Assembly: GCF_963583255.1 (NCBI RefSeq)
Contig: NC_084803.1
Coordinates: 19,169,428-19,233,427 of the forward strand
Source of the DNA: Pyrus communis
Taxonomy: Eukaryota; Streptophyta; Magnoliopsida; Rosales; Rosaceae
Length of the DNA: 64,000 nt
Direction: 5' to 3'
In this document: one piece after another, positions 20,880 to 34,066 of the stretch
Layout: each line of letters begins with the position of its first letter
Numbering within the stretch: position 1 is the first letter of the stretch
Made by a program: the position numbers and the translations under genes
The notes under the pieces: model-generated
What the model saw: only the letters and a program-made list of their open reading frames with translations
What the model was told of the DNA's origin: nothing
Database searches by the model: none

Positions 20880-22020
20880 AGCCACTACCTTTGAAGGCTT
20901 GAATTGTCCACCAATCATGGAGATTCCCAAGCCATGTGGCAATTTCTGGGCTAGACAAACACCATTTTCTTCTCAAGAGGGAAAAATTAAATTTTTTTTG
21001 AAGGGGGTGTGATATCAACATACTTTATTATACTTCTCAGATATTTTTTTAATTTTCGACTTTTGAATCGGATGAAATGAATAAAATCAACAGACAAAAA
21101 TTATCAAGAAATGTGTGAGAAGTAAAATGAAATGTGTGGATAGCATACATCTTTTTAAAGTGGTGGTGGGTTGATATACTATTTTCATTATTTGCGAAAA
21201 ATAGTAATATTGGGGTTGGATTTCAACTTCCTAATTTTTTTTTTCTGTACTTTGTCTTGACTCTTGATTGTAAACTGAAACTGGAGAAGAAAGTGATCGT
21301 TGGGGTTTAAATATCTTACAAGTATGAAGTGTGAGCTTTACCAACTTATCTTCAATATTATCTTTCTGAATTATATATTTTATGGCAAACGTTACAATGA
21401 TTTCTTTTTCAGTTTAACACATCAAAGTAGAAATTCATCTGATTAATAGTTTAATTTGTCCGCCTACAATATAATCGTAGGAGATTATAATCACACAATC
21501 TTGTTTTCCTTGTACATTATGTTCATGTTTTACTATAAGATTGAATAAATCAATTAATAGAAGTGTGTATAGAAATTAAAAAAAAATATATGTGTAGTTA
21601 TTTTTCTCGATCGTCATTCTATCAAGTCCTTTTCTCCTCCTCTCCTCTCTGCCGATTCTTTCCCTTCTTGCTTCTCTAAATTTATACAGCAACACTCCAT
21701 AAGTTTTCTCCCTACATTTATCTTTATTTAATTGTTGTACAATTTTTGGAAGTGGTTGGTGTAATTGAAATTTTTTTCTTTGCGTATATATAACCCGATT
21801 TTAGAGTAACTTAAATAATGTGAAGCATGAGGTATAGGATTTATTCCACCGTAAGGAAGCTAGAAATTTCATGTGCCAAACCATTGACATGGAACATGCA
21901 TCTATTGCCTTTTCGTGAATTTAGAGACCAAATTTGTGAGGGAAAACATATGAAATGAAACATTATGGTGGTGAAAAACATGTAAAATATATAAGCGGCG
22001 GTGTGGTCCTAAGAACAGAA
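20880..22020. other. upstream flank of the epoxidase gene, no gene
   Basis: AT-rich region holding whatever upstream control the epoxidase has. I see no long frame with a domain and no complete transposon. Short T- and A-tracts are scattered through it. Confidence 0.5.
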
Positions 22021-22880
22021 CACTTTCATACCTCAGGTTTGGGGTCTATTTCAATTCCTTACAACATCTTCAAAACATTTCAATTTCATACCTTAAGTAC
22101 TATTTTATTTCAAAATAATACATCCGTTACATTTTCCATCCATTGATCCGTTAAGTGCTAACGTGGCTGCCACATTTGTGCCATGTGGCAAAAAGAATAA
22201 TTTTTTATTTTTTTTAAAACCTGGAAAAAAAAAAAAAAAAAACTTGAAAACGCAAAAACCCACCCCACCCCTCTTCTCCCTCCCAAGCCTCCCAACCACC
22301 TCCCTCTCCTCCACTCTCTTCACCTCCCCTCCCATCCCACCCCCCTTTAGCAAACCTAACTTCATTCAAACCACCACCAACCAAGCACCGAAAAAATTTA
22401 AAATTTGAATGCATACCTCGTTGCTTGAGCCGACCGACGAACCGACGAGTCCACTCGGCGATGCGTCGGGGGAGCATTGGGTCCGGGTTTTTTGGGGGAG
22501 AGAAGGGGAAAGGTTCAGATCTGGGTATGTTTTGGGGGGGGGGGAGTTTTCTGGATTTGGTTGCAGGTTTTTTTTGGGGTGGGGGGGGTGCGGGGATCAT
22601 TGCTTCTCTTTCTTTCTTTTCTTTTTTTTAAATCAAGTTTTTTTTTTCTCCAGGTTTAAAAAAATAAAAATAAAAAACTATTCTTTTTGCCATGTGGCAC
22701 ACATTTGGCAGCCACGTGGTACAAATGTGATAGCCACATCAGCATTTAACGGATCAATGGATGGAAAATGTAACGGATGTATTATTTTGAAATGAAATAG
22801 TACTTAAGGTATGAAATTGAAATGTTTTGAAAATATTGTAAGGAATTGAAATAGACCTCAAACCTGAGGTGGTAAAGTGT
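22021..22880. mobile_element. fold-back element with inverted repeats of about 200 bp
   Basis: From CACTTTCATACCTCAGG (22021) and inverted from CACTTTACCACCTCAGG (ending 22879), two arms run about 200 bp with only scattered mismatches. They share ATCCGTTACATTTTCCATCC and GCCATGTGGC or its near copies, and close on an A/T-rich stem near 22230 and 22640. The middle (22255-22620) is C-rich then G-rich and unrelated to the arms. No clear target duplication was found, so the superfamily is uncertain (Mutator-like is a guess). Frames read from the arms are repeat artefacts. Confidence 0.75.
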
Positions 22881-23464
22881 AATTTACCTTTAATTAAATA
22901 ATAGTCTGAGTAGTAGCCTAGTAGGGACAAACGAAATGGGTATTGACTGTTGCGCAGAAATTTTTTAAAATGTACCAAAATACGGTCAGATATAATAAAT
23001 AGTTTAATTTTTTTAAATATTTAATTATTTGTATTATAATATTTAATGCACCATGGTTTTAGTTTACTGAATTATATCTCCTATGACATTCATGTGTGTT
23101 GTGTTGTTGTGATTGGTTTGATGTTGCTTTAACTGTCCCATTAAACGACAATGTCATTTGTTGTTATGGGGGCCCAGTTATTAGCTGACTTAGCTTACAC
23201 GTACGTGGCACTAACAAAGAACCTCTTTGTTCCCACGAACCAGGTGTCAGAGTCCCCAAGCTAACACGAGTCTAATGGTTTTCATCACTTCCTATAAGGC
23301 GACTTTTTTCTTTGAGGAAAAAGGGGAAAATGTTATTTAAAATGGATTACGCATCCAGTGTATTAGACTTTTTATTGGTTAATTTATGAAGTGCATTTTG
23401 GTATCACAAAACAAAATTAAATTCAAACCCAAGCCATTATTGGTCACTTCCTGGCCAAAAATAC
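22881..23464. other. intergenic, nothing recognised
   Basis: AT-rich sequence between the fold-back element and the copia-2 target site. No frame or repeat is supported. Confidence 0.6.
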
Positions 23465-23469
23465 ATAAT

Positions 23470-23732
23470 TGTTGTAGACATAATTTACTGAACAATTATG
23501 GAGACCAAAGAGAGGGGGTGCAGCACACAGAGAGAAAAGAGATGTGTAATTGTGAGGTGTATTCTATTTCATCCCATTGTGCCTATGTTTATAGTAGTTG
23601 GAAAGGTTAAATCTTTACCTCAATAAAATTACAACTCTAATATGATATTAACTACTAGAGGGAATATTCAAAGATATCCTAGATACACTAGGATTTACGC
23701 AATCACATTCCTAATCTAATAGGACTGCAACA
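23470..23732 (-). repeat. copia-2 downstream (3') LTR
   Basis: TG...CA repeat of 263 bp matching 30132-30396 with scattered substitutions. ATAAT lies immediately outside it. Confidence 0.93.
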
Positions 23733-24918
23733 CTCCCTATTGAATGTGTAAATACTCAAACAAATGGCGTATTAGGTCTTCAGAGATGAAATAAGTATAG
23801 TTGATGAAGTGGTCGTCACAATGAGTGAATGCAAGTCTCAAATCGACGGAAGAATGCATAAAAGGTAAAACTCACAAAACCTCACTATGGTAAAACCCAA
23901 GGTGAGAGAAAAATCCATAGACTAAGGAGAAAAGTGAGAAGTTGCATTAAGTCAAATTATACGTTTTTTGGACTTAAGTAGAAAATGAAGGGTATGATCA
24001 GCCCAAGACGGGTGCCTCTTCAAAACCTAGTTAGGTAGCAAAAACCCAGCGGGAAAAATGCTCCTAATTGTAGGGGAAAAAAGTACACTAAGATCAAGTG
24101 AGTATATGTCTTGATACCCCTTGTGTTTGATAGAACTTCCAAATGAGAACTACAAGCATTGCATATGATAGTTAGGCATACCAATTCCTCGAACAAGCGT
24201 CTGGAAGGTTGATTTCGATAGTGACGTCGTGTAGAGGTCGGCAAGGTTATCTGCGATCTGCTTGCATGACTTCAATCTCCTGATGCTTTACTGATATGAT
24301 GTAGACACAATATGTCTTGGAGTTGACTTCGTTGATGTATCATGTCTTGGTCGGGTTGATACATGCAGCATAGTTTTCATGGATTGTCATCAGGACTTAA
24401 CGATGGATGAAAACAGCTAGTACTTCGAATATACTCAACAAGAACTCCTAACCATGTCTCACGTGTGGCATAGTGAAGTAAGGTGAGTCTTGGAACAATT
24501 TGAAGATTTCACAACTAAGGTCATGTCGTAGACCTCTAAAATATTGTGATATCCCTTAACGGTAAAGACATAACCATTCAGGGATTTGCCTTGTGCGGGT
24601 TTGATAAGTAACTTGGGTCAGCATAACAAACAAGGCAAGCATCATTCCAAGGATCAGGGGGTTAGATCCGCTCAAGATGCATTGGGATTAGCCCAAATCG
24701 ATAGTACATTTCAGGGTAATGGAAAAATATTTTTAATACCAATTCAATGGTTATGTGTAGGAGCAGTGCTGCATCTTTACCAATAGATCAACAACGAAAA
24801 AAGAGATCCTATTTAACGTAATGAGCTAAGTACAACAATGCGCAAAGTTGAACTTAGATATGGAATTCGGATTCCATAACCTCTTAAAGGTTCTCATTTG
24901 CATATAACATATGGAATA

Positions 24919-25155
24919 TCATATGTATACGTAAAGGTAACACCTTCGGGGTGTAGTTTGACTGGTAGACCAAAGTACCATCAGAACAATGCTTAAACTC
25001 CAAGTCAAGATGAGTTTCCCAAGATCCATCATCTCAAATTCTGTCTTCAGGTGCGAGACATTTTTCTCAAGCTTTTCTAGAGTCTTAGTGAGATTCATGT
25101 CAACGACATAAAGTGTAACTCTAGCAATTCGGAATAAGACTTTATAGTTTAGCAC
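24919..25155 (-). pseudogene. copia-2 reverse transcriptase fragment
   Basis: The minus-strand frame contains a stretch ending in LKTEFEMMDLGK, the copia RT region just after the YVDD block, followed by a recognisable but shifted HQSNYT-like segment. It is short and broken, with no product expected. Confidence 0.7.
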
Positions 25156-26306
25156 GCAAGGGCATAATTCATATCCCTAACTAATCAAATAATTACTTAG
25201 ACGGGTATACCACATATGTCGGATTGCTTCAATCCGTAAGTGAACGCCTCAAACGAGTTGAGAGAGTGTTCCGTGGTTTGGAACTATTTGAACCAGTCCA
25301 TGTAATTCTTCGGGAACTTACATGTAAATCTCTGTATTAATATCCCCATGGAGAAAACACTAACCACATTTCATAATGCTGTAATCAATCACAGAGCATT
25401 TGAGAGAAATCTTGCACCGTAAGGCATGCATCATATCACACTATTTCATTCATCTTATTACGCTTCATTTCCCACTTGTAACACAACAAGGTTACCTTGG
25501 GCAGTCTAGGAACAATAGGTCTAAACACACTTTGGTAAGGAATTTAGCATGGATTGTAATTTCGATTGTCCAATCAGTTCTACATTGTCACTAATCAATG
25601 GAACACAGTTCGATATCGTTGCTATTCATTTATGTCGGTAGTTACCATATAAGTGAAAACATCATCGATGATAATCTCATTCCAATTCCATTATCTCATC
25701 CAAACTAGTATAATGGGCCAAGAACTTCAAGTCTCGGGAGTAATCTGGATTAATCTCATAAGATGGAAATGATTTGAGACATCGATCAAGTATAGATTCA
25801 TTTTGTGCCATGTCTTTCTCTTTTAGGGAAGTGAATCCTATGAACCGAGTGATCTGTCATGCTCCAGGGCAAAACAAAGTGATTGTCTATCCGCTGGTGT
25901 ACCGGACCGTCCAACAAGGGCAGCACACCCTTCGGTGATGTTGACTCCATGTCCATTAAGTACGTCTATCCTTGCAGGCATGTTTGCAGCTAATATATGA
26001 TCTCGTCACTTTATCTATATCAGATGAATGCGTTTGTAGCAACATTTTAAAAGCTAAAATACATCGCACTTGCTTATCACACTTGTGCTGTATGGGGATT
26101 GAGATGAGACATAGTGGGCAATGTCTATGAAAATTCACTTTGTTCTACAGGAATATTGACGTTCTTATCTTCCCCTAACGGCGGGAAGACTGTCTCATTA
26201 AAATGACAAGCAAATGAGCAGTAAAGAGATTGCATGCAAGGGCTCTAAGAGAGCTAATGTGAAGGAGAATCATAATCGACAAAGATTCACATCCTTCTTT
26301 GAGGAC

Positions 26307-26546
26307 CTACATTTGTACATTGTGGTGATGCAACTTGGTACATGGAATGCATACCAAAATGCGTAAATACGAAATGTCAAGTTTATACCCAGTAACTAAC
26401 TGTAATGTCGAATAGGTTGGGTGGCAATGGGCCTCAAGGCAGACCAACAAAGCTACGTACAAGATTGCATAGCCATAGGCAGAAACCGAAAGCTTGGTGC
26501 ATTTACCAAGGTCCGGGTGATCAATTAAATTGCACTTTATGAACAC
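26307..26546 (-). pseudogene. copia-2 integrase fragment
   Basis: The minus-strand frame shows AILYVALLVCLEAHCHPTYS followed by LQLVTGYKLDISYLRILVC. This matches the end of copia integrases, where residues like TGYKPDISHLRIFGC follow an alanine-rich helix. The frame is damaged on both sides. Confidence 0.72.
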
Positions 26547-27836
26547 TCTGCGAGGCTATTTGGGATGAACATGGGAATTCGAGGTTCAATTATAAACCCA
26601 AAAGACATGCAATACTTTATAAAAAAATAGTTGATATAAATTCTCAGGCATTATCCAGTCTTCTAGACTTTATGAGATAAGTAGGGTGGTGAACCCTTAA
26701 AATCCGCCAGGAGGTTTAGCAACGATGTGTGTGGACAAACATATAACTAGTTTATCAATTCATCAACCAAAACCATAAGTATTTATATGGTCATCATTTT
26801 GGTTAGATTAGTCCACATATATTCCCTTTGAATCCACTATGAAAAGGGGGTGATTTCGTTTCTTTGTGAGGGATGATTTACAAAATCAATTTCCCTAACG
26901 AGCAGGCTTGGCAAAGTGTACTTGTAAGCAAAATATCCTTGCTTCGGGTAAGGAGATGCGTCATGGCATCATTGTTCAACCTAAGTGTCCCAAATCGTCG
27001 TGCCAAGGTAAATAAACTGCTCAATAACTAAGCTCCAGGTTGGGCATATGTGGTGTGTTCTCCAGCTGGGAGACAACCCATTGACCCCAGATCAAAGTTT
27101 TAGGCTCATTTTGGAGGTGGTGCAAAAATATTCAACTTTATTTTCTATCAGTGGTTTCATTTATGATTATTGTTCTCTTGAATATCCTTAAGACTCAACG
27201 ACGCTCTTCCGGAATATGGAGAATATAAGGTCTCTTAAATGGTAACTTAGTACCATTTATATAGTGAGGACGTGCCAATGCTCTTAATGAGGTTAGATAG
27301 ACTTGAAGTCGTTGCTAAAGATGTGATTTAGGCATAAAGTTAGTGTGCATAGTATCGCATTCATCCATACAACTAACTTTCCCACATTCTTACCGAATCA
27401 CGAGTTTAATTGAATGATGCAATTAACTTGTATTCGAGGAAAATATCAGTAAGATTATCCATAACTAAAACATACACCAAACTTGAATCCAAGAACATGG
27501 AAAAATGTTCACAAAGTAAATGAAGGGATGGCATTTCCAACAGTGTTCGATGGAACAAAATCAGTCTCACATATTGACTGCGAGAATGGTACTCCTTAAT
27601 GACATTGGTAGGGGCACGAATATGTGCATAACCAATGATATATTCCATCAAAATGGAAATAGATTCTGCATGGTTAAGGTTTAGGAATAATATCCCTTAT
27701 TCTTGAAGTTTGAGGTCTTAGGTGCCAAGGATCACGCTTCAGGCGTGATGCCATACCTTGGCAAGCCCTTATTCTACCATATGTTGTAAAAACAAACTCG
27801 AAATTGGATGGTGAGACAGACAAACCTATACTTGGG

Positions 27837-28075
27837 TTCGGTAGGCTTCAGCCAAAACTGGAGAGGTCTGTTCGGTAGGCCTCTATCGAAGCATAACAAT
27901 ACTGTTCGATGCATCTCTGCTGAAGCAAAGTATGCCCTTCGGTGTATCCCTGCTGAAGCAAGACACCACCATTCGATAGGCTCTGACCAAACCGGATTAA
28001 GCCATTCGGTAGACTCTAGCTGAGCTAGGTCTGTACCATTTGGTAGACTCCAGCTGAAGCTGGGTTTATACCTTT
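27837..28075 (-). repeat. tandem repeat of about 33-34 bp, seven units, inside copia-2
   Basis: TTCGGTAG or a near variant recurs at 27837, 27871, 27905, 27938, 27972, 28005 and 28038. Each unit is followed by a TCT...CTGAAGC-type second half. The period is close to 33 bp (11 codons), so in an intact ancestor it could have encoded a repeated linker in gag-pol. The minus-strand frame 27774-28082 shows the decayed protein-level repeat. Confidence 0.8.
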
Positions 28076-29829
28076 CTGTCACGTTTGTGGTAGTAATCAG
28101 ATCCGAGAATTTGGTAAACTTTCGATTTCTACACTGCTGCTTCAGGAACGAGTTAGAAACATAGAAGGACGATAAAAGTATTCTCCAGTCAAAATTCGAT
28201 CGGATTTATAAACTTTAGAATTGTATTCATTCATGGATGTAATCATGGTGTGCTTCAGGCAATGTCTTTCATGATTAGACGGTCCATAGGAGCGAGCCAA
28301 AGAGCCATGGAATCCTTGTTCGGGAAGTACTTCCGTGGGTAATGCTTCGGGCATAAGTCATCGAATAAAGGTTATGGCTGAGGCTTATTCAGCTCTTCCA
28401 TGCCATTTTTGGCTTCAATGGTTACCCAGCTTCTTATTAGTCAAGTGGAGATTCATGTCCATACCCACATAAAGTGGTTTCGGTTAAGAAATGTCCAAAT
28501 CAGTGAAATCGAACTTGTTATGGTTCGACAATCCTCTGAATGGAAGGAACAAGATTGTGATTGGTGCTATGAAAATAAGATATCCATAAGCATCAAAGTT
28601 AGAACATTCGAGTTCTAAGACATGGTTTACATGAAAAACGTTGGGTTTTCATGGGTGTATTAATTTATGAAGACTTCGGGCTTTAAAGGCACTAAATTTG
28701 AAACTACATGTTTGAGTTTAGTTATGAATCTTATGGTTCATAAAAGGAGGTACCTGTAAGAACACATAATACAATATACAACTAAGATTAGTGGATTTGG
28801 GTTGCTTCAAGAACTCAAGTGTGAGTGCTTCGGGACTACGAAAGGGAGTCAGCGATTCAAAAAAAAAAAGAAATAAAATATTGAATCGTTAATGTCCAAA
28901 AGTGGCCAATAATTTTGGATGTCTTGTTAGATTAATGGACAGTTGGTTACTTTAATTAATTCAATAGATTGGGACCATTCAGGGTCGATCGTAGAAGCAA
29001 AATAATACAAAGTTTCATGCCATATTTTGGGCTAGACAACTGCGGGCCATTCGAAAGAAAAACCCAAAAATTGGTTAAGGCTGTGAAATTAGGCACCAAA
29101 AATATGGGTGTGGGCTGGAAAAAAAAAAAAAAAAAAAAAGGCTTTGGATCGAGAAAAAGAGGCAGCCCAACATTAGATTGCTGGCTGCTGTCTAATTTGT
29201 ATAGCTCATTAGCTGCAGGCTGCAGTTTGGCCTTGTGAGGCTGCTGTAGGCAGCTTATCAACTTGCAAAAGCAAGGTTGCAGGCTTGCTGCACTCATGGG
29301 CCGAGAGAAAAAAATTCACATACAGTAGGCTTGTTGCTGCAACGCAGGCCAGCCAGCCAGGGTGGGAAAAATACAAGAGCCCATCATCATAGGTTGCTGC
29401 AGGCGGACCATTGCTTGGAGGAAACCAAGCAGCAGAAGCCCAACAAGGTTGGCTTCTGATGAGGTGGCATAATTGGGGATGCAGGCCCAATCGTGAAGAA
29501 CCCAGTCATGCGGGCCTGGTGAAACGCGCGCAACAAGCCCAAAGGGCTGCTGCAATTTTCCCATATTTTCTTTTTATATTTTTTTTTCCGAAATTCCTAG
29601 GGTTTGAAAAACCCTAATTGCTTCTAATTTATTTCATTTCTTTGACTCACAAATTCCACATAGCATAATTGCGCATTGCATGAAAAAATATATATATTTA
29701 CAAAATATATGAACACATATGCAATATATATAATTGAAAGAAAAATGTAAATATAGGGGGTTCATGCATCATGGGGAATGTTTCAAGCTTCACGGTCGTT
29801 TCAAATATCTTAATTTATTTTAAGCGGAC

Positions 29830-29961
29830 CTGATTGACAGAAAACAATAATAAGCCTTTGAATTTGTAAAAGATCATTCTCTGAAAGTCGTGCATTTGAT
29901 TGATAGAAAACAACAAAAGCCTTTGAATTTGTAGAAGATCTTTCTCTGAAAGCCGTGCATC
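29830..29961 (-). repeat. tandem duplication of about 67 bp in the copia-2 leader
   Basis: Two adjacent copies (starting 29830 and 29897) share GATTGACAGAAAACAA-type starts, AAGCCTTTGAATTTGTA and the CGTGCAT end. They lie between the primer-binding site and gag, in the untranslated leader. Confidence 0.8.
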
Positions 29962-30131
29962 TCCAATACATTGTATTACGTCCAACAAAGAAAAATTAAA
30001 TTAAATCAATAGCATGCAGATCAATTCAATAAAATAATAAATTAATCATAAAAAGAATGATTAAAACGTAATATTCCCGTGATTGAAAAATAAACTCTCT
30101 TTAGTGCAACGTTAAGAGCGTGCTGATAACG

Positions 30132-30396
30132 TGTTGTAGGCATAATTTACTGAACAATTATGGAGGCCAGAGAGAGGAGGTGCGGCACATAGAGAGAAGA
30201 GAGAGATGTGTAATTGTGAGGTGTGTTCTATTTTACCCAATTGTGCCTTTATTTATAATGGTAGGAAGGTTAAATCCTTACTCTAACAGGATTACAATTT
30301 TAATATGATATTAACTACTAAAGGGAATATTCAAAGATATTCCTAGATGCACTAAGATTTACACAATCACATTCCTAATCTAATAAAACTGCAACA
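30132..30396 (-). repeat. copia-2 upstream (5') LTR
   Basis: TG...CA repeat of 265 bp matching 23470-23732, with ATAAT immediately outside at 30397-30401. Confidence 0.93.
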
Positions 30397-30401
30397 ATAA
30401 T

Positions 30402-33400
30402 CAGTTATCGTTAAGTTTTATATTAAGAGTTGCAATTGAACATTAATATCGAATATTTAACTTATACTTTTAAATCAAATTGAACGAAGAATAATCATAT
30501 ACATATTTGAATTATTTAGTGACCAAGAAAACAATTTTTTTTTTATATTTGAAATAAGGCATATATTCCGTTACTAAGTTGTCAATCCTTGATTAATACC
30601 AACATTAAAGATTATAGTGTTTGTATATTGTCAATTCATCCATTATAATCAACTGCTCATAATGAATTTACTTGAAATCGAAACACTAAGGCAGCGGAGA
30701 ACACAAGTGAAATGTCGTTATTGTGTCGACTAGGACATTCAGAACTAATGAACCAGTTATGAGTGTTACATAAGAGTTAGTTTTAAGGAGCTTCTAGCTC
30801 AACTTATCCCATAAAACGCTTACGAGTTCAGTTGATTGTTATCCATTCTAATATGTTTTCGTAAAAACAAATTATCATCTTATTTTTAGCGAAAATATTG
30901 TTAACTATTCCAATTTCCCGTTCATTTGAAAATGCAGCTTAACTAGCTTCGGTCCAAGGGCGGACCCAAATTTATATGAAGGTATACATACTAAAGTATC
31001 ATGAAAATGAAACTCAAGACAAACTATTATCAACCAATAAAGTCCCTCAATTCTTTATAAACAAACTCTAACATGAATAAATACATGTGAAAATTATATC
31101 GAACAAAACGTTCATATTGTTAAATTCCATACACAAATGCACAACCATTAAGTTGCATTCTATGTTACTGACGTGAATATATGTTACGGTTTAGTTATCA
31201 TTTTGTTAATTTCCAAAAGAATTATCTTGGCTATAGCCCATGGTTGGGTCTTTGGTTTGAGCTAGGCGATGACAAGCTCGATAAAAATAACGTCACATGA
31301 TCAAATATACTTTACAATTGCACGTAAAACGCAACAAAACCTTTAAACCAGAAGTACAACCTCTTCGATAGGCATGGAAGCTGAATTCCACCCTAAAAGC
31401 ACAAGGAAAGCCTAACCTTTACGCATGCAACACCATGCATGCATGGCATCTTAAGTCAGTATACACAACTTAACTCACTTCCATATAAGTATATAAATCC
31501 ACACAAAAATCTACTCTTACAACATATTTGTACAATCTCTCTAATAGAGATTGGATCTACATGCATTGACTCTACCTCTATTAGAAAAATGATATAAATG
31601 ATGATACAAATATGTAGTAAGTGTAGTATTACTTAAATCCACAACGACAATAATAATACAGACAAAGATTTCCTTATTTATCGGGCATGCAAAGGATATA
31701 TATACCCTTAATTATTCACGGCAAAAACGTGTGTATTGTAGAAAATGGGATGAGGTTATGGAGATTGGAGAGTAAATTCTACTTTAGATATAGATTGGTA
31801 TTCTCAATTCGGTTTTATAGTAGAACCTTAGTTATCTCAATGTGTGAATTCCAATTGCACATGTACTTCATGACACTCGATTTGTATTGTCCATATATTA
31901 GACTTGAACATTTGCAGCATATGAGAAGACGTGTTGATAGTGATTAGTAAATCTCACATAAAAAAAAAAAAAAAAAAAAAAAGAATAAACTATATGTGTG
32001 CTATTTGGGTCACTCCTCATTGTCATTGATTTTATAGTGGTTGAACTTCTTCGCATCTAAAAGCACTTTTGGGATATTTACTTAGCAATGTCGTTCGAAC
32101 CCTAAAGAGGAAGAGCTGAGAAAGCGTCCAAGCGGAAAAGCAAGGGCAACTCATACCAAGCAAGAGCGACATCAATACCCAAAGCAAATACATACGCACA
32201 TAAACTTTGGTTACAATCTTCATTTGTTTTGATAACTTGAAGGGACGTATAAGATTCACTGGATTATCGAACATGTGCATGCATAGGGACTACATAGTAT
32301 GGTGCATTGTCAGATTAAGAGACAAAAAAAACTAATAAGAAATTGATTGTTTCGTTACTTTCGGGAATGTAGATCACATGAGTTTATATAATATCCAGGA
32401 ACTTTTGTTTTTGCTTCTTTTGTAAGAGAAAAGTTGGCCATAGCGTTATTCTGAGATCTTAATTATTGTCGCGAGTCTCTGCATGCTTGGATATTTTTAT
32501 TTGATCTACATCATCATCAATGGTAGCCCATTGGAATCCAATGGTCCACATTTCCAAAATTCACTTTGGGATAATTTCTCCCGTACAAATGGGGAAGAGT
32601 CGTCTTCTCTTTTTAAAAAGAAGCGACATGTTATTGATTACAGAGAACCAAACCAAGGGTAAAACTTTTTCTGGTTCCAGATTCCAATAACAATTTGAAT
32701 TCTCAACAGGAACATTATAAACCTTACACTTTACATCACTTTTCCTCTCACGTATAATTCTTTAATTATAGTTATTAGATTGAATAAATCAAATAAAATC
32801 AACAAAAAAAAATCTTTGACATCATTGCAATCCACCAAGTAGTTTCTCAATTCACCAAAGCCTCTTAAAACAGTGGTTACATGGGCGCACGTTATCATTT
32901 TTAATGCTCAAATTGGCATACAAGAAATGAAATGACCATATTGATTATTTATTTTCAGGGACCAAATTAATGGGAGTGATCGATTTAAGGACCGAATAAT
33001 GTGATAAAAAACTTATTATATAAGTCAAATCAAATCAGTCTTAATCCATATCTAAATCCATTATTCGGATTATTGAATTAGGGTTGTATTCAAATTAGCA
33101 AATTGAAAGTCTTAATCCGTACTTTAAGTATATCAGATTTGGATGAAATTTGGATCAAAACCCGATCTATTGACAAGTCTACAACATACTGCTATTCTTT
33201 AAGATGAAAATAAAAAAAAGATGAGAGATGACTCCTCAATATTTAGTGTTATAGAAGGAAATATCGATATGCAAATTTATTGAAATATCGGTTGCCTTCA
33301 ACAGAAATTATGTAAATTTGCAATGGGGTGAGTATATCAACTCAGTTAGATTTAATCAACATTAGAGAAAAAAAAATTCTCAAAAAAATGTTCAAAAGTT

Positions 33401-34058
33401 CGGAATCTGCAATGGGTTCCGATTAAATTTCTGTAGTAAAACGGTAAATATCTTCGATATTCATTGATTTTACTATATCTCACTGTTATCAGTGAAGTTT
33501 TCATTTCACCTCCCTTTCCATTGATCCTTTATTTTTTGGATATTTCGACGAAAATATCGACCATTTAGTAAATATTTTAAATTAATAGCATCCTAGTGTT
33601 TTGTGTGTGTAGCTTTTTGTATTTTACATATTTAGAATATAGGCATAAAAACATATGAAATGATTTTTTTGAAAAAAATAAGTTAGAACTAAGTTTCTTG
33701 TTATCTTTTATACGAGTAGTAGTGGTGGAGGGCAATGAAACTCAATACCTCAAATGAAGAGGTCTATACTCGTAACCAACCGAGTTATCAAATTGTTGCC
33801 AAACGAAATTATTATAAGATGCCTACAAGTTCTCCTTTATAAATGATAATAGAAGAAGACAATACGAATGTGACTTTTTTCTTTTCTTTTTTGAATATAG
33901 GATTGCATATTGACGGCAGACTAATTCCAAAGCAAAAGTGGTAGCCTCAAGGATACAGAAATATAACATAGTGCACATCAATTTTCTATATTTTTATGGA
34001 TTCGTATCAATGCACAATGCTAGCATGATATGCATTTTAGATGTGCATAGTCAAGTTA
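30402..34058. other. intergenic, no gene recognised
   Basis: AT-rich DNA with an A-tract at 31960-31982. Frames 31687-31947 (plus) and 32032-32280 (minus) have no domain. The stretches 33000-33180 and 33240-33600 (several AAATATCG-type words) look like decayed repeats, but I could not pair ends or find target duplications. Confidence 0.5.
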
Positions 34059-34066
34059 GTTAAGAG

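Larger units (their letters stand above)
23470..30396 (-). mobile_element. complete but coding-dead Ty1/copia retrotransposon (copia-2)
   Basis: LTRs of 263 and 265 bp start TGTTGTAG and end CTGCAACA. They are flanked by a perfect 5-bp duplication ATAAT (23465-23469 and 30397-30401). Orientation is minus: next to the right-hand LTR lies CGTTATCAGCACGCTC (complement of 30116-30131), a copia-type primer-binding region, and next to the left-hand LTR the purine run AATAGGGAG. Internal coding sequence is heavily decayed; only pieces of integrase and reverse transcriptase are recognisable. Total length is 6.9 kb, long for a copia element with so little open frame. Confidence 0.93.

Noticed and set aside
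20543..20942. Extra frames over ZEP exon 1 and leader
   Set aside because: Shadows of the transit-peptide exon and CT-rich leader in other frames.
22105..22795. Several frames in the fold-back element
   Set aside because: Produced by the inverted arms and GC-skewed core; the two arms give the same peptides.
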